DNA from: Muribaculaceae bacterium
Lineage (GTDB): Bacteria > Bacteroidota > Bacteroidia > Bacteroidales > Muribaculaceae
DNA length: 64,000 nt
NCBI GenBank assembly: GCA_022508985.1
Contig: JAFLUA010000011.1
Span: 1 to 64,000 of the forward strand
Direction: 5' to 3'
Each line of letters opens with the position of its first letter. Position 1 is the stretch's first letter. The translations under genes were made by a program, and so were the position numbers. Below, piece after piece: positions 36,040 to 43,912 of this stretch. The notes under the pieces were generated by a model, which was not told the origin of the DNA, searched no databases, and saw only the letters and a list, made by a program, of their open reading frames with translations.

Positions 36040-37329
36040 TTAATCTACGCCATATAGGTTATTACCGAATAGCGGACGATATGCATCATGGTCGCTCAAC
36101 GGTATGGTTTTTAGTGTAATCGGGTTATGGAAGAACTCAAAAAACGATTTTTCGACGTCGGTCTGAGCTTTCGTTTCAAGCTCTTCAAATTTTTCACGGC
36201 CCTCATCGCCATAGTTATATATACATCTCAATGCTTCAAGGCGTACGCTGGGGTCGCCGCTATTTGTGTAACCATCGACCAAAGCGCCCAAATGACGGCC
36301 GGTGCCGATACGCGTTATCGCATGCATAATAGCAACCTTTGTTTCATCAGGCTGGGTAAGCAACATCTCGGCGAGCAGGTTTTCGCCCTCCTCATAGTGC
36401 AAATAGCCCCATGTACGCGATATTTCCTCTATCAGCTGCTTGTCGCTATTGTGCTGAAAAAATTCTTCCAATTCACTGCAGTAGTCTCGCTGCTCGAACA
36501 TACGCATAAGTCGCACAAAGATACACTGTGTTCCCGGATTTTTCTGCATATATGCCCAGTGTGCCAAATTGGGAATCTTACGTTTACTCGAGCGACGGCG
36601 CGACAATGCGTATCCCAACTGTATCTCGTCGTAGATACAGCAGTTCTCATCGAAGAACTGCGACTCGAAGTAGTCAAGGTCGGCATTGCTGTTCGACATA
36701 ACGGCCGCATACATAGTAAGACGACGCACGCGAACACGCTTCGCATTCATCAACTGATTTGAAATCCAAGGGTTGATAGGCACCTTGAAAGCTCGAAGCA
36801 TATGCAGTGCCTCTACTTTCATATTAAGCTTATCGCGATTGACTATCTCTTCCAAAAAGTCTTGCACACGGAATATCTCAAGCAAGACATGGAGGTTTCC
36901 TTTTCGACCAAGAACGGCATTCTCGGCAATACGGGCTTTGTATACAAGTCGGGCAAACGCGAGTTTCTCACGATAGTTTTTAAGCAATGTGCGGCTGTTA
37001 AGATCGGAGTTTGAGAGGTTTAGAGCCTCCATAACTTCGTTACGCGACATATTTGGCTTCGCATCGACCGACAAGATGTAGTGTATCGGCTCGGAAAAAC
37101 GTTTTTCCAATTTGTGCTCTACGCGGCTCCAGCGACGGCGCTTCAGCCATACAAAAAATACGCGCACCAAGCAGACTATGATAAGGGCTATCGACAAGGT
37201 GAGAGAGATGGCGGCACACTTCACTACCCACGCAAACTCACGGAAATTTGCATAGATAAAAGTAGCGTAGTATGTCAACCAGGTCAGAACCAAGTCGACG
37301 TAATATGCAACTATATTGATAGAATACAT
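36040..37329 (-). CDS. Membrane-anchored HEAT-repeat protein
   Basis: This 429-aa protein has an N-terminal hydrophobic part (about 5-60) with the helix VVKCAAISLTLSIALIIVCL followed by the basic WLKRRRWSR. This places the rest in the cytoplasm by the positive-inside rule. The remainder is alpha-helical with HEAT-like repeats, clearest at about 300-390 (GRHLGALVDGYTNSGDPSVR, then LEALRCIYNYGDEG). It has no catalytic motif. Its gene ends 22 bp before the GT2 synthase gene, so it is a candidate scaffold or regulator of that synthase. I know of no characterised homologue. Confidence 0.78.
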   Translation of the reverse strand: MYSINIVAYYVDLVLTWLTYYATFIYANFREFAWVVKCAAISLTLSIALIIVCLVRVFFVWLKRRRWSRVEHKLEKRFSEPIHYILSVDAKPNMSRNEVMEALNLSNSDLNSRTLLKNYREKLAFARLVYKARIAENAVLGRKGNLHVLLEIFRVQDFLEEIVNRDKLNMKVEALHMLRAFKVPINPWISNQLMNAKRVRVRRLTMYAAVMSNSNADLDYFESQFFDENCCIYDEIQLGYALSRRRSSKRKIPNLAHWAYMQKNPGTQCIFVRLMRMFEQRDYCSELEEFFQHNSDKQLIEEISRTWGYLHYEEGENLLAEMLLTQPDETKVAIMHAITRIGTGRHLGALVDGYTNSGDPSVRLEALRCIYNYGDEGREKFEELETKAQTDVEKSFFEFFHNPITLKTIPLSDHDAYRPLFGNNLYGVD

Positions 37330-37360
37330 ATAACTCTAACCACAGGTCTTTTTATACATA

Positions 37361-37407
37361 GTAATTCATGATAACACTCGCTATATGGCAGCATTATCAT
37401 GAATTAC
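37361..37407. repeat. Perfect 14-bp inverted repeat upstream of the HEAT-GT2 operon
   Basis: GTAATTCATGATAA (37361-37374) and TTATCATGAATTAC (37394-37407) are exact reverse complements around a 19-bp loop. The pair lies between the lipoprotein stop (37440) and the HEAT gene ATG (37329). No T-run follows on the minus strand, so it is either an operator, an mRNA-processing hairpin or an attenuator. It may set the cluster apart from the lipoprotein gene. Confidence 0.5.
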
Positions 37408-37439
37408 AATTATTTTATTCAGCGTTTTATAACTAAGGA

Positions 37440-38909
37440 TTAATCCTCAGCTACCTTGTTTTCGTAAATATGATTGAAGGGCGATTCGTTGTAGTGAACA
37501 CCTTCGAAGTAGTCGTTATACTGGCTCTTCTGGCTTGAGATAATGTCGACTGTGCAATCGTATTCATTCTTTACGCCATCGAGTCGGTTGAATGCATTTA
37601 CATAGAAACTCGGAGCCTTGTCGAGGAACTCAACTGTTGCGATGTTAGTTGTGAGATAGTCTCTCAAGCCATCGCGATCGAGCGTATCGTTGTAGTAGTT
37701 CCATACTTCGAATGTAATGCCATCATGGTAGAGGCCTTCAAGATACTCAATCACACTTTCATTGATACCTTCTGTAGTAACGCGGATACCACCTTCTTCG
37801 TAGTTGACTGTCAACTTAACTTCATTACCGTTGATGTTATATGTAAGGACATCCGGTCCGCCATGTACCATGAAATTTTCTTCGTGTTTCTGAACAATAG
37901 CCATGTCGTCAACATCGCAATAATACTCAGCAGGCACGGGGATAAATACTTCAACGTCGGTCACGGCACGAACGTGGATAGAAAGGTGCGTTGCGAGGTA
38001 ATCTTTGTGTTCTTCAACTTCGAGGTTAACCTCCACATGGTCTTTAACTGCTGTTGCAGGGATGTCGGTTTCGGGATCTTCAGGATCTGTCGGGTCGGTA
38101 GGATCGGTGGGATCTGTCGGAGGAACAACAGGATCGGGATCTTCGTCACCGTTATCATCGTCGCCGTCGGTAGGAGGAACAACGGGACTTCCATCTCCGG
38201 GGATAATCTTGATTACCCAGTCGTTGTAAACACCATCACCTTGAAAATCGAGCTGGCCGTTATCATACTTCGATGTTGCATAATCGAAGCACAGGTAAAG
38301 GCTATAGCCATCACCATTTTCATTGGGGATATAATAGAAACGATAGTGATTTTCTTGTGTCAGACTTGCATACGAATCATGATATCTCGGATTAACCAAG
38401 GGGAGATTTTCAACATATACCCATGGGCCATACGTTGCATTATAATCATTGATATGCACACCGCAGATTTCAAAAAAATCCATTTGGCTACTACCTGTAA
38501 TGTCGGTTGAGTGATGCACCGAACCACCATTCATAAAATCGAGGTGATAGTTAACGTAGCTACCGCCAACATTCTGCAAGAAATAAGTTGTAAGGTCACA
38601 CTCTGTATACCCTTCATCTGGGTGATCTGCCAAGTATGCCATTACATAATCTTTCTCAGCATTGCTGACTTGTTGATCGCGATCTGTTTTTTCGGGCCAT
38701 CCTGTAATTTTGGTATCCCACTGCCATTTCGTCAGTGTGGGATTTACATTTTCTACAGACGCGTTGCGTGAATAGGCAGTAACTTCCGTTGCCTTTGCCA
38801 AACTTATTCCATCACGATTAGGTACAAGCCCATTGTTATCACTCGTACAAGCGCTAAAAGCAAATACGCCAAGCGCGATCAATGAACCTAATTTGAAATT
38901 TCGTTTCAT
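37440..38909 (-). CDS. Secreted lipoprotein with Pro-Thr-Asp repeat linker
   Basis: This 489-aa protein has a lipoprotein signal (LGVFAFSAC, Cys at about 21) and is probably surface-anchored. The N-terminal part (about 60-240) ends in a DFQGDGVYNDWVIKI segment. An acidic linker at about 248-285 contains VVPPTD followed by PTD-type repeats (DPTDPTDPTDPEDPE). The C-terminal part (about 290-470) is beta-rich, with NLEVEEHKDYLATHLSIHV. Similar linkers separate domains in Bacteroidetes surface lipoproteins, some of them LruC-type, but I cannot assign that family with confidence. It lies 110 bp upstream of the HEAT gene, across the inverted repeat. Confidence 0.72.
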   Translation of the reverse strand: MKRNFKLGSLIALGVFAFSACTSDNNGLVPNRDGISLAKATEVTAYSRNASVENVNPTLTKWQWDTKITGWPEKTDRDQQVSNAEKDYVMAYLADHPDEGYTECDLTTYFLQNVGGSYVNYHLDFMNGGSVHHSTDITGSSQMDFFEICGVHINDYNATYGPWVYVENLPLVNPRYHDSYASLTQENHYRFYYIPNENGDGYSLYLCFDYATSKYDNGQLDFQGDGVYNDWVIKIIPGDGSPVVPPTDGDDDNGDEDPDPVVPPTDPTDPTDPTDPEDPETDIPATAVKDHVEVNLEVEEHKDYLATHLSIHVRAVTDVEVFIPVPAEYYCDVDDMAIVQKHEENFMVHGGPDVLTYNINGNEVKLTVNYEEGGIRVTTEGINESVIEYLEGLYHDGITFEVWNYYNDTLDRDGLRDYLTTNIATVEFLDKAPSFYVNAFNRLDGVKNEYDCTVDIISSQKSQYNDYFEGVHYNESPFNHIYENKVAED

Positions 38910-39213
38910 AATTGGAAATTATTCAAATTGCTATGTTATAATGTTTTATATTTTAACTAAATCTCACGACACTATTAGTGCCTTTATATTCTGGCCAAAA
39001 TTACAACATTTTTTATTCACAGATTCATTTTATCGCAATTAAATGGCATATTTTAATAAACTTTAACAAATGGCCAAATTCTATTATACTCAACTTATAT
39101 TTTATCCATAAAAAAAGCCTCAAAAGTAATGCGGGCACTTTTTTGCTTGCGTAATTATGCGTATATTTGCACAACTCTTTAACCATTATAATTAACATTC
39201 ACAGAAACGATCT
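38910..39213. other. Intergenic region between divergent genes
   Basis: This is a 304-bp AT-rich divergent region with no gene. On the minus strand TAATTTTG (39003-38996) is a -7 candidate for the lipoprotein, with an 87-bp leader. On the plus strand TATATTTG (39162-39169) is a -7 candidate for the aldo/keto reductase, with a TTG at 39143-39145, a spacing (16 bp) shorter than usual. I see no other structure. Confidence 0.5.
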
Positions 39214-40179
39214 ATGGATTATAGAAGATGTGGAAATAGCGGAATTGAGTTGCCGATACTTTCGCTTGGCATGTGGCACAACTTTGGAGATGTTGATAAC
39301 TTCTCTACAGCGCGCAGCATGGTGCTTACAGCATTCGACAACGGCCTTTGCCATTTCGACCTTGCCAACAACTATGGGCCGTCGCCCGGTAGTGCCGAAA
39401 TAACCTTGGGCAGAATCTTACAAGGCGACCTCAACTCACACCGCGACGAACTTTTTATCTCAACGAAAGCCGGACACACGATGTGGCCGGGCGTTTATGG
39501 CGGAAACTCTTCGCGCAAAAACCTTATTGCCTCATGCAATGCAAGCCTCAAGAGGGCTAAACTCGACTATTTCGATATTTTTTACACTCATCGCTACGAT
39601 GGTGTAACACCTATCGAAGAAACGGCTCAAGCTCTTATCGATTTAGTACATAGCGGCAAAGCACTGTATGTGGGCGTCTCTAAATACCCTGCCGAACAGC
39701 AACAGCAGATGTATAAACTTCTAAGCGAGGCCAATGTACCATGCTTGGCCAGCCAATATCGATACTCGATGTTCGACCGAAGTGCCGCTGACGAAAACTT
39801 TCAGTTGGCAGTAGATAACAATAGCGGCATCGTAGTATTCTCTCCGCTGGCTCAAGGGCTGCTTACCAACAAGTATTTCAACGGCATACCCGATAATAGC
39901 AGAGCGGCGAAATCGACCGGATTTCTGCAAGTGGAGCAAGTTACGGAAGCTAAAGTTGAAGCGGCACGCAAACTTAACGTAATTGCCGAATCGAGAGGCC
40001 AGACTCTTGCGCAGATGGCATTAGCTTGGATTTTAACCGATAAGCGCGTAACATCGGTAATTATTGGAGCATCGTCATCGTCACAATTAAAGTCTAATCT
40101 TGGGGTTCTCAACTCTCCCGAGTTTACCGACGACGAACTTAACGCTATTCAGGCCATAATCAACAACATACCTGAATAA
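39214..40179 (+). CDS. Aldo/keto reductase (YghZ/MgrA-like)
   Basis: This 321-aa cytoplasmic NADPH-dependent oxidoreductase has a TIM-barrel fold. It opens with YRRCGNSGIELPILSLGMW and has FDLANNYGPSPGSAE (catalytic Asp and Tyr, about 45-60). Next come LFISTKAGH (catalytic Lys), YTHRYD (catalytic His) and the cofactor-binding C-terminal segment TSVIIGASSSSQLKSNL. The segment GHTMWPGVYGG is characteristic of the YghZ subgroup, which reduces L-glyceraldehyde 3-phosphate or methylglyoxal. The precise substrate is not set by sequence. It is convergent with the homocysteine methyltransferase gene, 17 bp away. Confidence 0.9.
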   Translation: MDYRRCGNSGIELPILSLGMWHNFGDVDNFSTARSMVLTAFDNGLCHFDLANNYGPSPGSAEITLGRILQGDLNSHRDELFISTKAGHTMWPGVYGGNSSRKNLIASCNASLKRAKLDYFDIFYTHRYDGVTPIEETAQALIDLVHSGKALYVGVSKYPAEQQQQMYKLLSEANVPCLASQYRYSMFDRSAADENFQLAVDNNSGIVVFSPLAQGLLTNKYFNGIPDNSRAAKSTGFLQVEQVTEAKVEAARKLNVIAESRGQTLAQMALAWILTDKRVTSVIIGASSSSQLKSNLGVLNSPEFTDDELNAIQAIINNIPE

Positions 40180-40196
40180 GCAAGAGGCATTATAAT

Positions 40197-41129
40197 CTAA
40201 GGCAAAGGCCGTGGAGGATACTTCTCTATGGCCTTTGCTATTTTACTGATGTGCTCAGGCCCTGTGCCGCAACACCCTCCTACAATATTTACAAAGCCGG
40301 CATCCATAAACCTAATCATCCGGCTCGCAAAAATCTCGGGAGTCTCATCGTAACCTCCACCGGCATTTGGTAGACCGGCGTTGGGCATAGCCAACACCCT
40401 GATTCGCGACACCGACGAGAGATATTCGAGCGCCGGAAACGTCTGCTGCGCTCCATAGGAACAATTCACACCGATAGCGAGTAAGCCCTCATCGGCAAAA
40501 GCTGCATAAAATTCTTCGATGGTCTCACCGGAGAGCAGTTTTCGCCCCGCACAATCTACGGTCGCCGACATTATTATCGGCACACGTTCGCCCCGCTGTT
40601 TCTCGTGTATGCGCACAGCCACAAGTGCCGACCGCGCAATTTCTACACTCATAATCGATTCGACAAGGATTATATCACAACCGCCATCGAGTAGGCCTTC
40701 TATCGCATCGGAATAGGGCTCTACGACATCTTCGGCCGGCAATTGGCCGGTGGCTACTATCGGACCTACCGAACCGGAAACAAAGCGTGGCCGCGCCGGC
40801 GTCTTTTGCGTAAATATGTCGGCCTCACGACGTGCCAACAATGCCGATGCCCGCGACAATTCATATGCAAGAGTTCCTTGCCCATACCTTGCCAGCGAAA
40901 TTCTATTAGCGTTAAATGTATTTGTCTTAATAATGTCGGCACCAGCCGCGAGATAGTAGCGATGAATATGCGACACCGATTCGGGTCGTGTTAGCGACAA
41001 CATATCGCAGCAATCACCATCCGACAACAAACCCGATTGCTTTGCAAATGTGGCCATAGCGCCATCGGCAAGCATTATTCGCTTGTCAAGCAATGCCTCT
41101 AACTTCGTATATGCCGCAGAACGTTTCAC
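40197..41129 (-). CDS. Stand-alone homocysteine S-methyltransferase domain protein
   Basis: This 310-aa protein is a homocysteine-binding TIM barrel as in the N-terminal domain of MetH and in BHMT/MmuM. It has ADGAMATF, AGADIIKTNTFNANRISLARYG, and the zinc cysteines in GVNCSYG (about 215) and GGCCGTGPEHI (about 285). It transfers a methyl group to homocysteine to form methionine, using S-methylmethionine, betaine or methylcobalamin depending on partners. No cobalamin or folate domains follow here. The codon at the first residue is GTG. A promoter lies at 41230-41260, leaving a leader of about 95 nt. Confidence 0.85.
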   Translation of the reverse strand: MKRSAAYTKLEALLDKRIMLADGAMATFAKQSGLLSDGDCCDMLSLTRPESVSHIHRYYLAAGADIIKTNTFNANRISLARYGQGTLAYELSRASALLARREADIFTQKTPARPRFVSGSVGPIVATGQLPAEDVVEPYSDAIEGLLDGGCDIILVESIMSVEIARSALVAVRIHEKQRGERVPIIMSATVDCAGRKLLSGETIEEFYAAFADEGLLAIGVNCSYGAQQTFPALEYLSSVSRIRVLAMPNAGLPNAGGGYDETPEIFASRMIRFMDAGFVNIVGGCCGTGPEHISKIAKAIEKYPPRPLP

Positions 41130-41229
41130 CTATAAAAAATGCTTTGAGTAGGTACAAAAAAAATTGATTGTCTCGCGACAACCAATAATCTTTGTTAACC
41201 TTAAATTTATACCATGAAAAAACACCGCA

Positions 41230-41260
41230 CAAAAGTATATACTTTTTGCCACCCATACAA
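41230..41260 (-). promoter_or_regulatory. Promoter of the homocysteine methyltransferase gene
   Basis: On the minus strand TTG (41260-41258) and TACTTTTG (41237-41230) are 20 bp apart. The GTG start is 101 bp downstream of the -7 box. I looked for a SAM or cobalamin riboswitch in the leader; it seems too short for either and no clear stem was seen. Confidence 0.65.
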
Positions 41261-41401
41261 ATATATAAGAAACAAAATGCCACAATTTAACATTAATTAA
41301 TTAAATAATGCCATTACACAACCTACAAACCATCATTTGCAACGCAATATCGAAAAAGAACTTGTCAAAATGCTATTATGCGACTTCTCAAGACCAATCA
41401 T

Positions 41402-41441
41402 AAAAAAAAGACACCCGATGCGTTTTATGAGCAAGGGTGCC
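41402..41441 (-). terminator. Rho-independent terminator of the ferredoxin gene
   Basis: On the minus strand GGCACCC (41441-41435) pairs with GGGTGTC (41416-41410) and is followed by eight T. It lies 22 bp after the ferredoxin stop. Confidence 0.85.
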
Positions 41442-41462
41442 TTTATAACTAAAACTGTCTGC

Positions 41463-41633
41463 TTATTCTCCGGGAACGATAGCTTCGCTGGGGCAAACAG
41501 ATGCGCATGTACCGCAGTCGATGCATACATCGGGGTTGATACGATAAATGTCGCCTTCAGAGATAGCTTCAACGGGGCATTCAGAGATGCAAGTGCCACA
41601 AGCAACACAGTTGTCAGTGATTACGTAAGCCAT
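41463..41633 (-). CDS. 2[4Fe-4S] ferredoxin
   Basis: This 56-aa protein is a bacterial (clostridial-type) ferredoxin. It begins MAYVITDNCVACGTCISECP and then VEAISEGDIYRINPDVCIDC, followed by GTCASVCPSEAIVPGE. The two CxxCxxCxxxCP motifs bind two low-potential [4Fe-4S] clusters. It would serve anaerobic electron transfer, for example with pyruvate:ferredoxin oxidoreductase or Rnf. It is monocistronic, with its own terminator and a -7 box (TAATTTTG) at 41682-41689 on the minus strand. Confidence 0.96.
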   Translation of the reverse strand: MAYVITDNCVACGTCISECPVEAISEGDIYRINPDVCIDCGTCASVCPSEAIVPGE

Positions 41634-41681
41634 AATAGGTTTTTGATTTAGAAATTATACGGATATTTGTGTTTGTTGGTG

Positions 41682-41689
41682 CAAAATTA
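41682..41689 (-). promoter_or_regulatory. -7 promoter element of the ferredoxin gene
   Basis: On the minus strand TAATTTTG (41689-41682) fits TAnnTTTG, 48 bp before the ATG. A TTG at 41710-41708 is 18 bp upstream, slightly short of the usual spacing. Confidence 0.5.
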
Positions 41690-41753
41690 CATTTTTTTTA
41701 TTAAGTGCAAAATCTTAATTGTAATTTTATTCGCCTACACCATATAATTTATT

Positions 41754-43805
41754 TCATTTCACCTTAAGCAATTCTACCGAGCGCGATATAAAATCGCTCA
41801 GATTTTGGCCACGCAACAGGCCGTTGCCAAGGAGAGCGAGGTCGACCAACTGACTTATTTCCGGCAATTTTCCGCTATAGGCGACGATAACTGCGGTCTG
41901 TTTTGCTCTGGCGTCGGCCACTTCTTTCTCCAAGTCTTTGACTTTTTGTTGATCTTCAGCCGACAACTCTTTGCCATCGCCTGCTTTGCGTATTGCATCG
42001 GCCGCAGCGTTTTTCTCATCTATCAAACCTATTAGCGGCTTAACTTCCGCCTCGAGGTCGCCGGCTGCACGACTTACAATAGACTTAACCAATGGATGTT
42101 CGGTGTTGACTACAACAGCGTAGCTATCGGGCAACTCGCCATAGAAACTCATACCCGGTTGCATAGCCGACATCTCTTTCATACGCCGCATATACTCGTT
42201 CTGCGTAAGAACGATAGCTTGGTCGTTGGGCGAAAGGGCTTCAAACTGCACCGTGAACTTTGCCTTCTCTACTTTTTTCGTTTCTGTCTCGAAAAGCTGT
42301 GAGAGTACGGCCGTTTCAACAGGTGATAGCCCGGCGGCTTTGCGCTCAGTCTTGCGAATGAGGTTATCGACAACATCGGCATCGACACGGACAAGTTCGG
42401 TGTTCTCAACTTTGCGTTCAAGCAGGCCTACGAAGTGGCTGTCGAGTTGGCCATCGAGCATCAACACATTATAGCCCTTATCGTTTGCCGCCTTGACATA
42501 ATTGTATTGTGCCGTCACATCTGTTGCGTAGAGGTACACGACCTTACCATCAACATTTGTCTGCGAAGATTCTACAAGCGTTTTATACTCCTCGAGTGTG
42601 AAATAGCGCCCTTCGGTGTCTTTCAGCAGCGCAAATTTGAGAGCGGAATCACAGAACTTCTCGTCGGTGAGCATGCCATATACCATAAAGATGCGTATAT
42701 CGTCCCATTTCTTCTCAAACTCGGCACGGTCGGCACGGAATAGCTCTTCAAGACGCGACGCAACTTTCTTTGTGATATAACCTGATATCTTCTTAACAGC
42801 GCCATCGGCCTGCAGGTAGCTTCGTGATACATTAAGCGGGATATCGGGCGAATCGATGATACCCTGCATCAATTGCATAAACTCCGGCACGACGCCTTCA
42901 ACAGAATCGGTCACAAAAACCTGGTTGCAGTATAGTTGGATGCGATTGCGGTTGATGTCGAAGTTGTTTTTAATCTTCGGGAAATAGAGAATTCCTGTGA
43001 GTGTAAACGGAAAATCGACATTGAGATGAATCCAAAACAGTGGTTCGTCTTCGCCCGGATATAGTTCTTGATAAAAATTGAGGTAATCTTCATCTTTGAG
43101 TTCCGACGGTTTTTTCATCCATTGCGGTCCGGTAGAATTAATTACCAAATCGTTTTCTGTATCAACCCATTTACCATCTTTCCACTCACGCTCTTTACCC
43201 GACACTACCGGAAGCGGCAAAAAACGGCAATACTTACGCAACAGTACATCGACACGTTGCTGGTCGAGGAATTCAGCGCTATCTTTGTCGATATAAAGCA
43301 CTATATCAGTGCCGCGTTCCGTACGGTCGCCTTTTTCCATCGTATACTCAGGAGAACCATCGCATTCCCAACGCACAGGCTCGGCGCCCTCTTGATAACT
43401 CAACGAATTGATTACTACTTTTTCGGCAACCATGAATGCCGAGTAGAAACCAAGGCCGAAGTGACCTATGATAGAGCCTGCCGTCTCTTTATATTTGTTC
43501 AGAAAATCTTCTGCACCGGAGAAGGCTATCTGGTTGATGTATTTTTCCACATCGTCGGCTGTCATACCGATGCCACGATCGCTTACTGTCAAGGTACCGG
43601 CGTCTTTATCGACACTTACTCTGACAGTCATATCGCCGAGTTCTCCTTTGTATTCGCCTATCGACGACAGTGTGCGCAACTTCTGCGAAGCGTCCATAGC
43701 ATTCGACACCAATTCGCGCAAGAATATTTCGTGGTCGCTGTAAAGGAATTTTTTTATAACCGGAAAAATGTTTTCCGTTGTAACTCCAATTTTACCTTTT
43801 TGCAT
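41754..43805 (-). CDS. htpG: Molecular chaperone HtpG (Hsp90)
   Basis: This 683-aa protein has the N-terminal GHKL ATPase domain with LRELVSNAMDAS (about 30-41), the Mg/ATP motif SDRGIGMTADDV (about 80) and GHFGLGFYSAFMV (about 118-130). A middle domain with the catalytic-loop Arg in SRSYLQAD follows, then a C-terminal dimerisation domain ending in LSDFISRSVELLKVK. It is a homodimeric ATP-driven chaperone of the cytoplasm. Its promoter is not obvious; a 17-bp palindrome lies 63 bp upstream. Confidence 0.97.
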   Translation of the reverse strand: MQKGKIGVTTENIFPVIKKFLYSDHEIFLRELVSNAMDASQKLRTLSSIGEYKGELGDMTVRVSVDKDAGTLTVSDRGIGMTADDVEKYINQIAFSGAEDFLNKYKETAGSIIGHFGLGFYSAFMVAEKVVINSLSYQEGAEPVRWECDGSPEYTMEKGDRTERGTDIVLYIDKDSAEFLDQQRVDVLLRKYCRFLPLPVVSGKEREWKDGKWVDTENDLVINSTGPQWMKKPSELKDEDYLNFYQELYPGEDEPLFWIHLNVDFPFTLTGILYFPKIKNNFDINRNRIQLYCNQVFVTDSVEGVVPEFMQLMQGIIDSPDIPLNVSRSYLQADGAVKKISGYITKKVASRLEELFRADRAEFEKKWDDIRIFMVYGMLTDEKFCDSALKFALLKDTEGRYFTLEEYKTLVESSQTNVDGKVVYLYATDVTAQYNYVKAANDKGYNVLMLDGQLDSHFVGLLERKVENTELVRVDADVVDNLIRKTERKAAGLSPVETAVLSQLFETETKKVEKAKFTVQFEALSPNDQAIVLTQNEYMRRMKEMSAMQPGMSFYGELPDSYAVVVNTEHPLVKSIVSRAAGDLEAEVKPLIGLIDEKNAAADAIRKAGDGKELSAEDQQKVKDLEKEVADARAKQTAVIVAYSGKLPEISQLVDLALLGNGLLRGQNLSDFISRSVELLKVK

Positions 43806-43867
43806 ATTGTTGTATTTTTTGATTATTTCTTTATCCCCATTTAAGCAAAGAATGTGCCACTCTCAAA

Positions 43868-43884
43868 TATGACAATTTGTCATA
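43868..43884. promoter_or_regulatory. Palindrome upstream of htpG
   Basis: TATGACA (43868-43874) and TGTCATA (43878-43884) form a 7-bp inverted repeat with an ATT centre, in the 107-bp gap between the DEAD helicase and htpG. It could be an operator for htpG. It differs from the CIRCE element of groE operons. A terminator role is unlikely because the stem is AT-rich and short. Confidence 0.35.
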
Positions 43885-43912
43885 ATACGAGAATTTTTAC
43901 TTTCCTGCTCGC

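Larger units (their letters stand above)
41130..41462. other. Gap between methyltransferase and ferredoxin genes
   Basis: This 333-bp gap holds the methyltransferase promoter (41230-41260) and the ferredoxin terminator (41402-41441). I see no further gene. The short frames in it have no ribosome site or conserved character. Confidence 0.5.

Noticed and set aside
36127..36762. 211-codon frame opposite to the HEAT-repeat gene
   Set aside because: The HEAT gene has operon spacing and a membrane anchor. The antisense frame has no start signal or family.
37725..38510. 261-codon frame opposite to the lipoprotein gene
   Set aside because: It is antisense to a gene with a clear lipoprotein signal and linker. 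The translation is Ile/Val/Cys-rich without motifs, which is typical of a shadow frame.
41333..41608. 91-codon frame over the ferredoxin gene
   Set aside because: It is the same strand in another frame. The real product is the 56-aa ferredoxin with two CxxCxxCxxxCP motifs at 41463-41633.
43068..43844. 258-codon frame opposite to htpG
   Set aside because: htpG is beyond doubt on the other strand, and the antisense translation has no domain.
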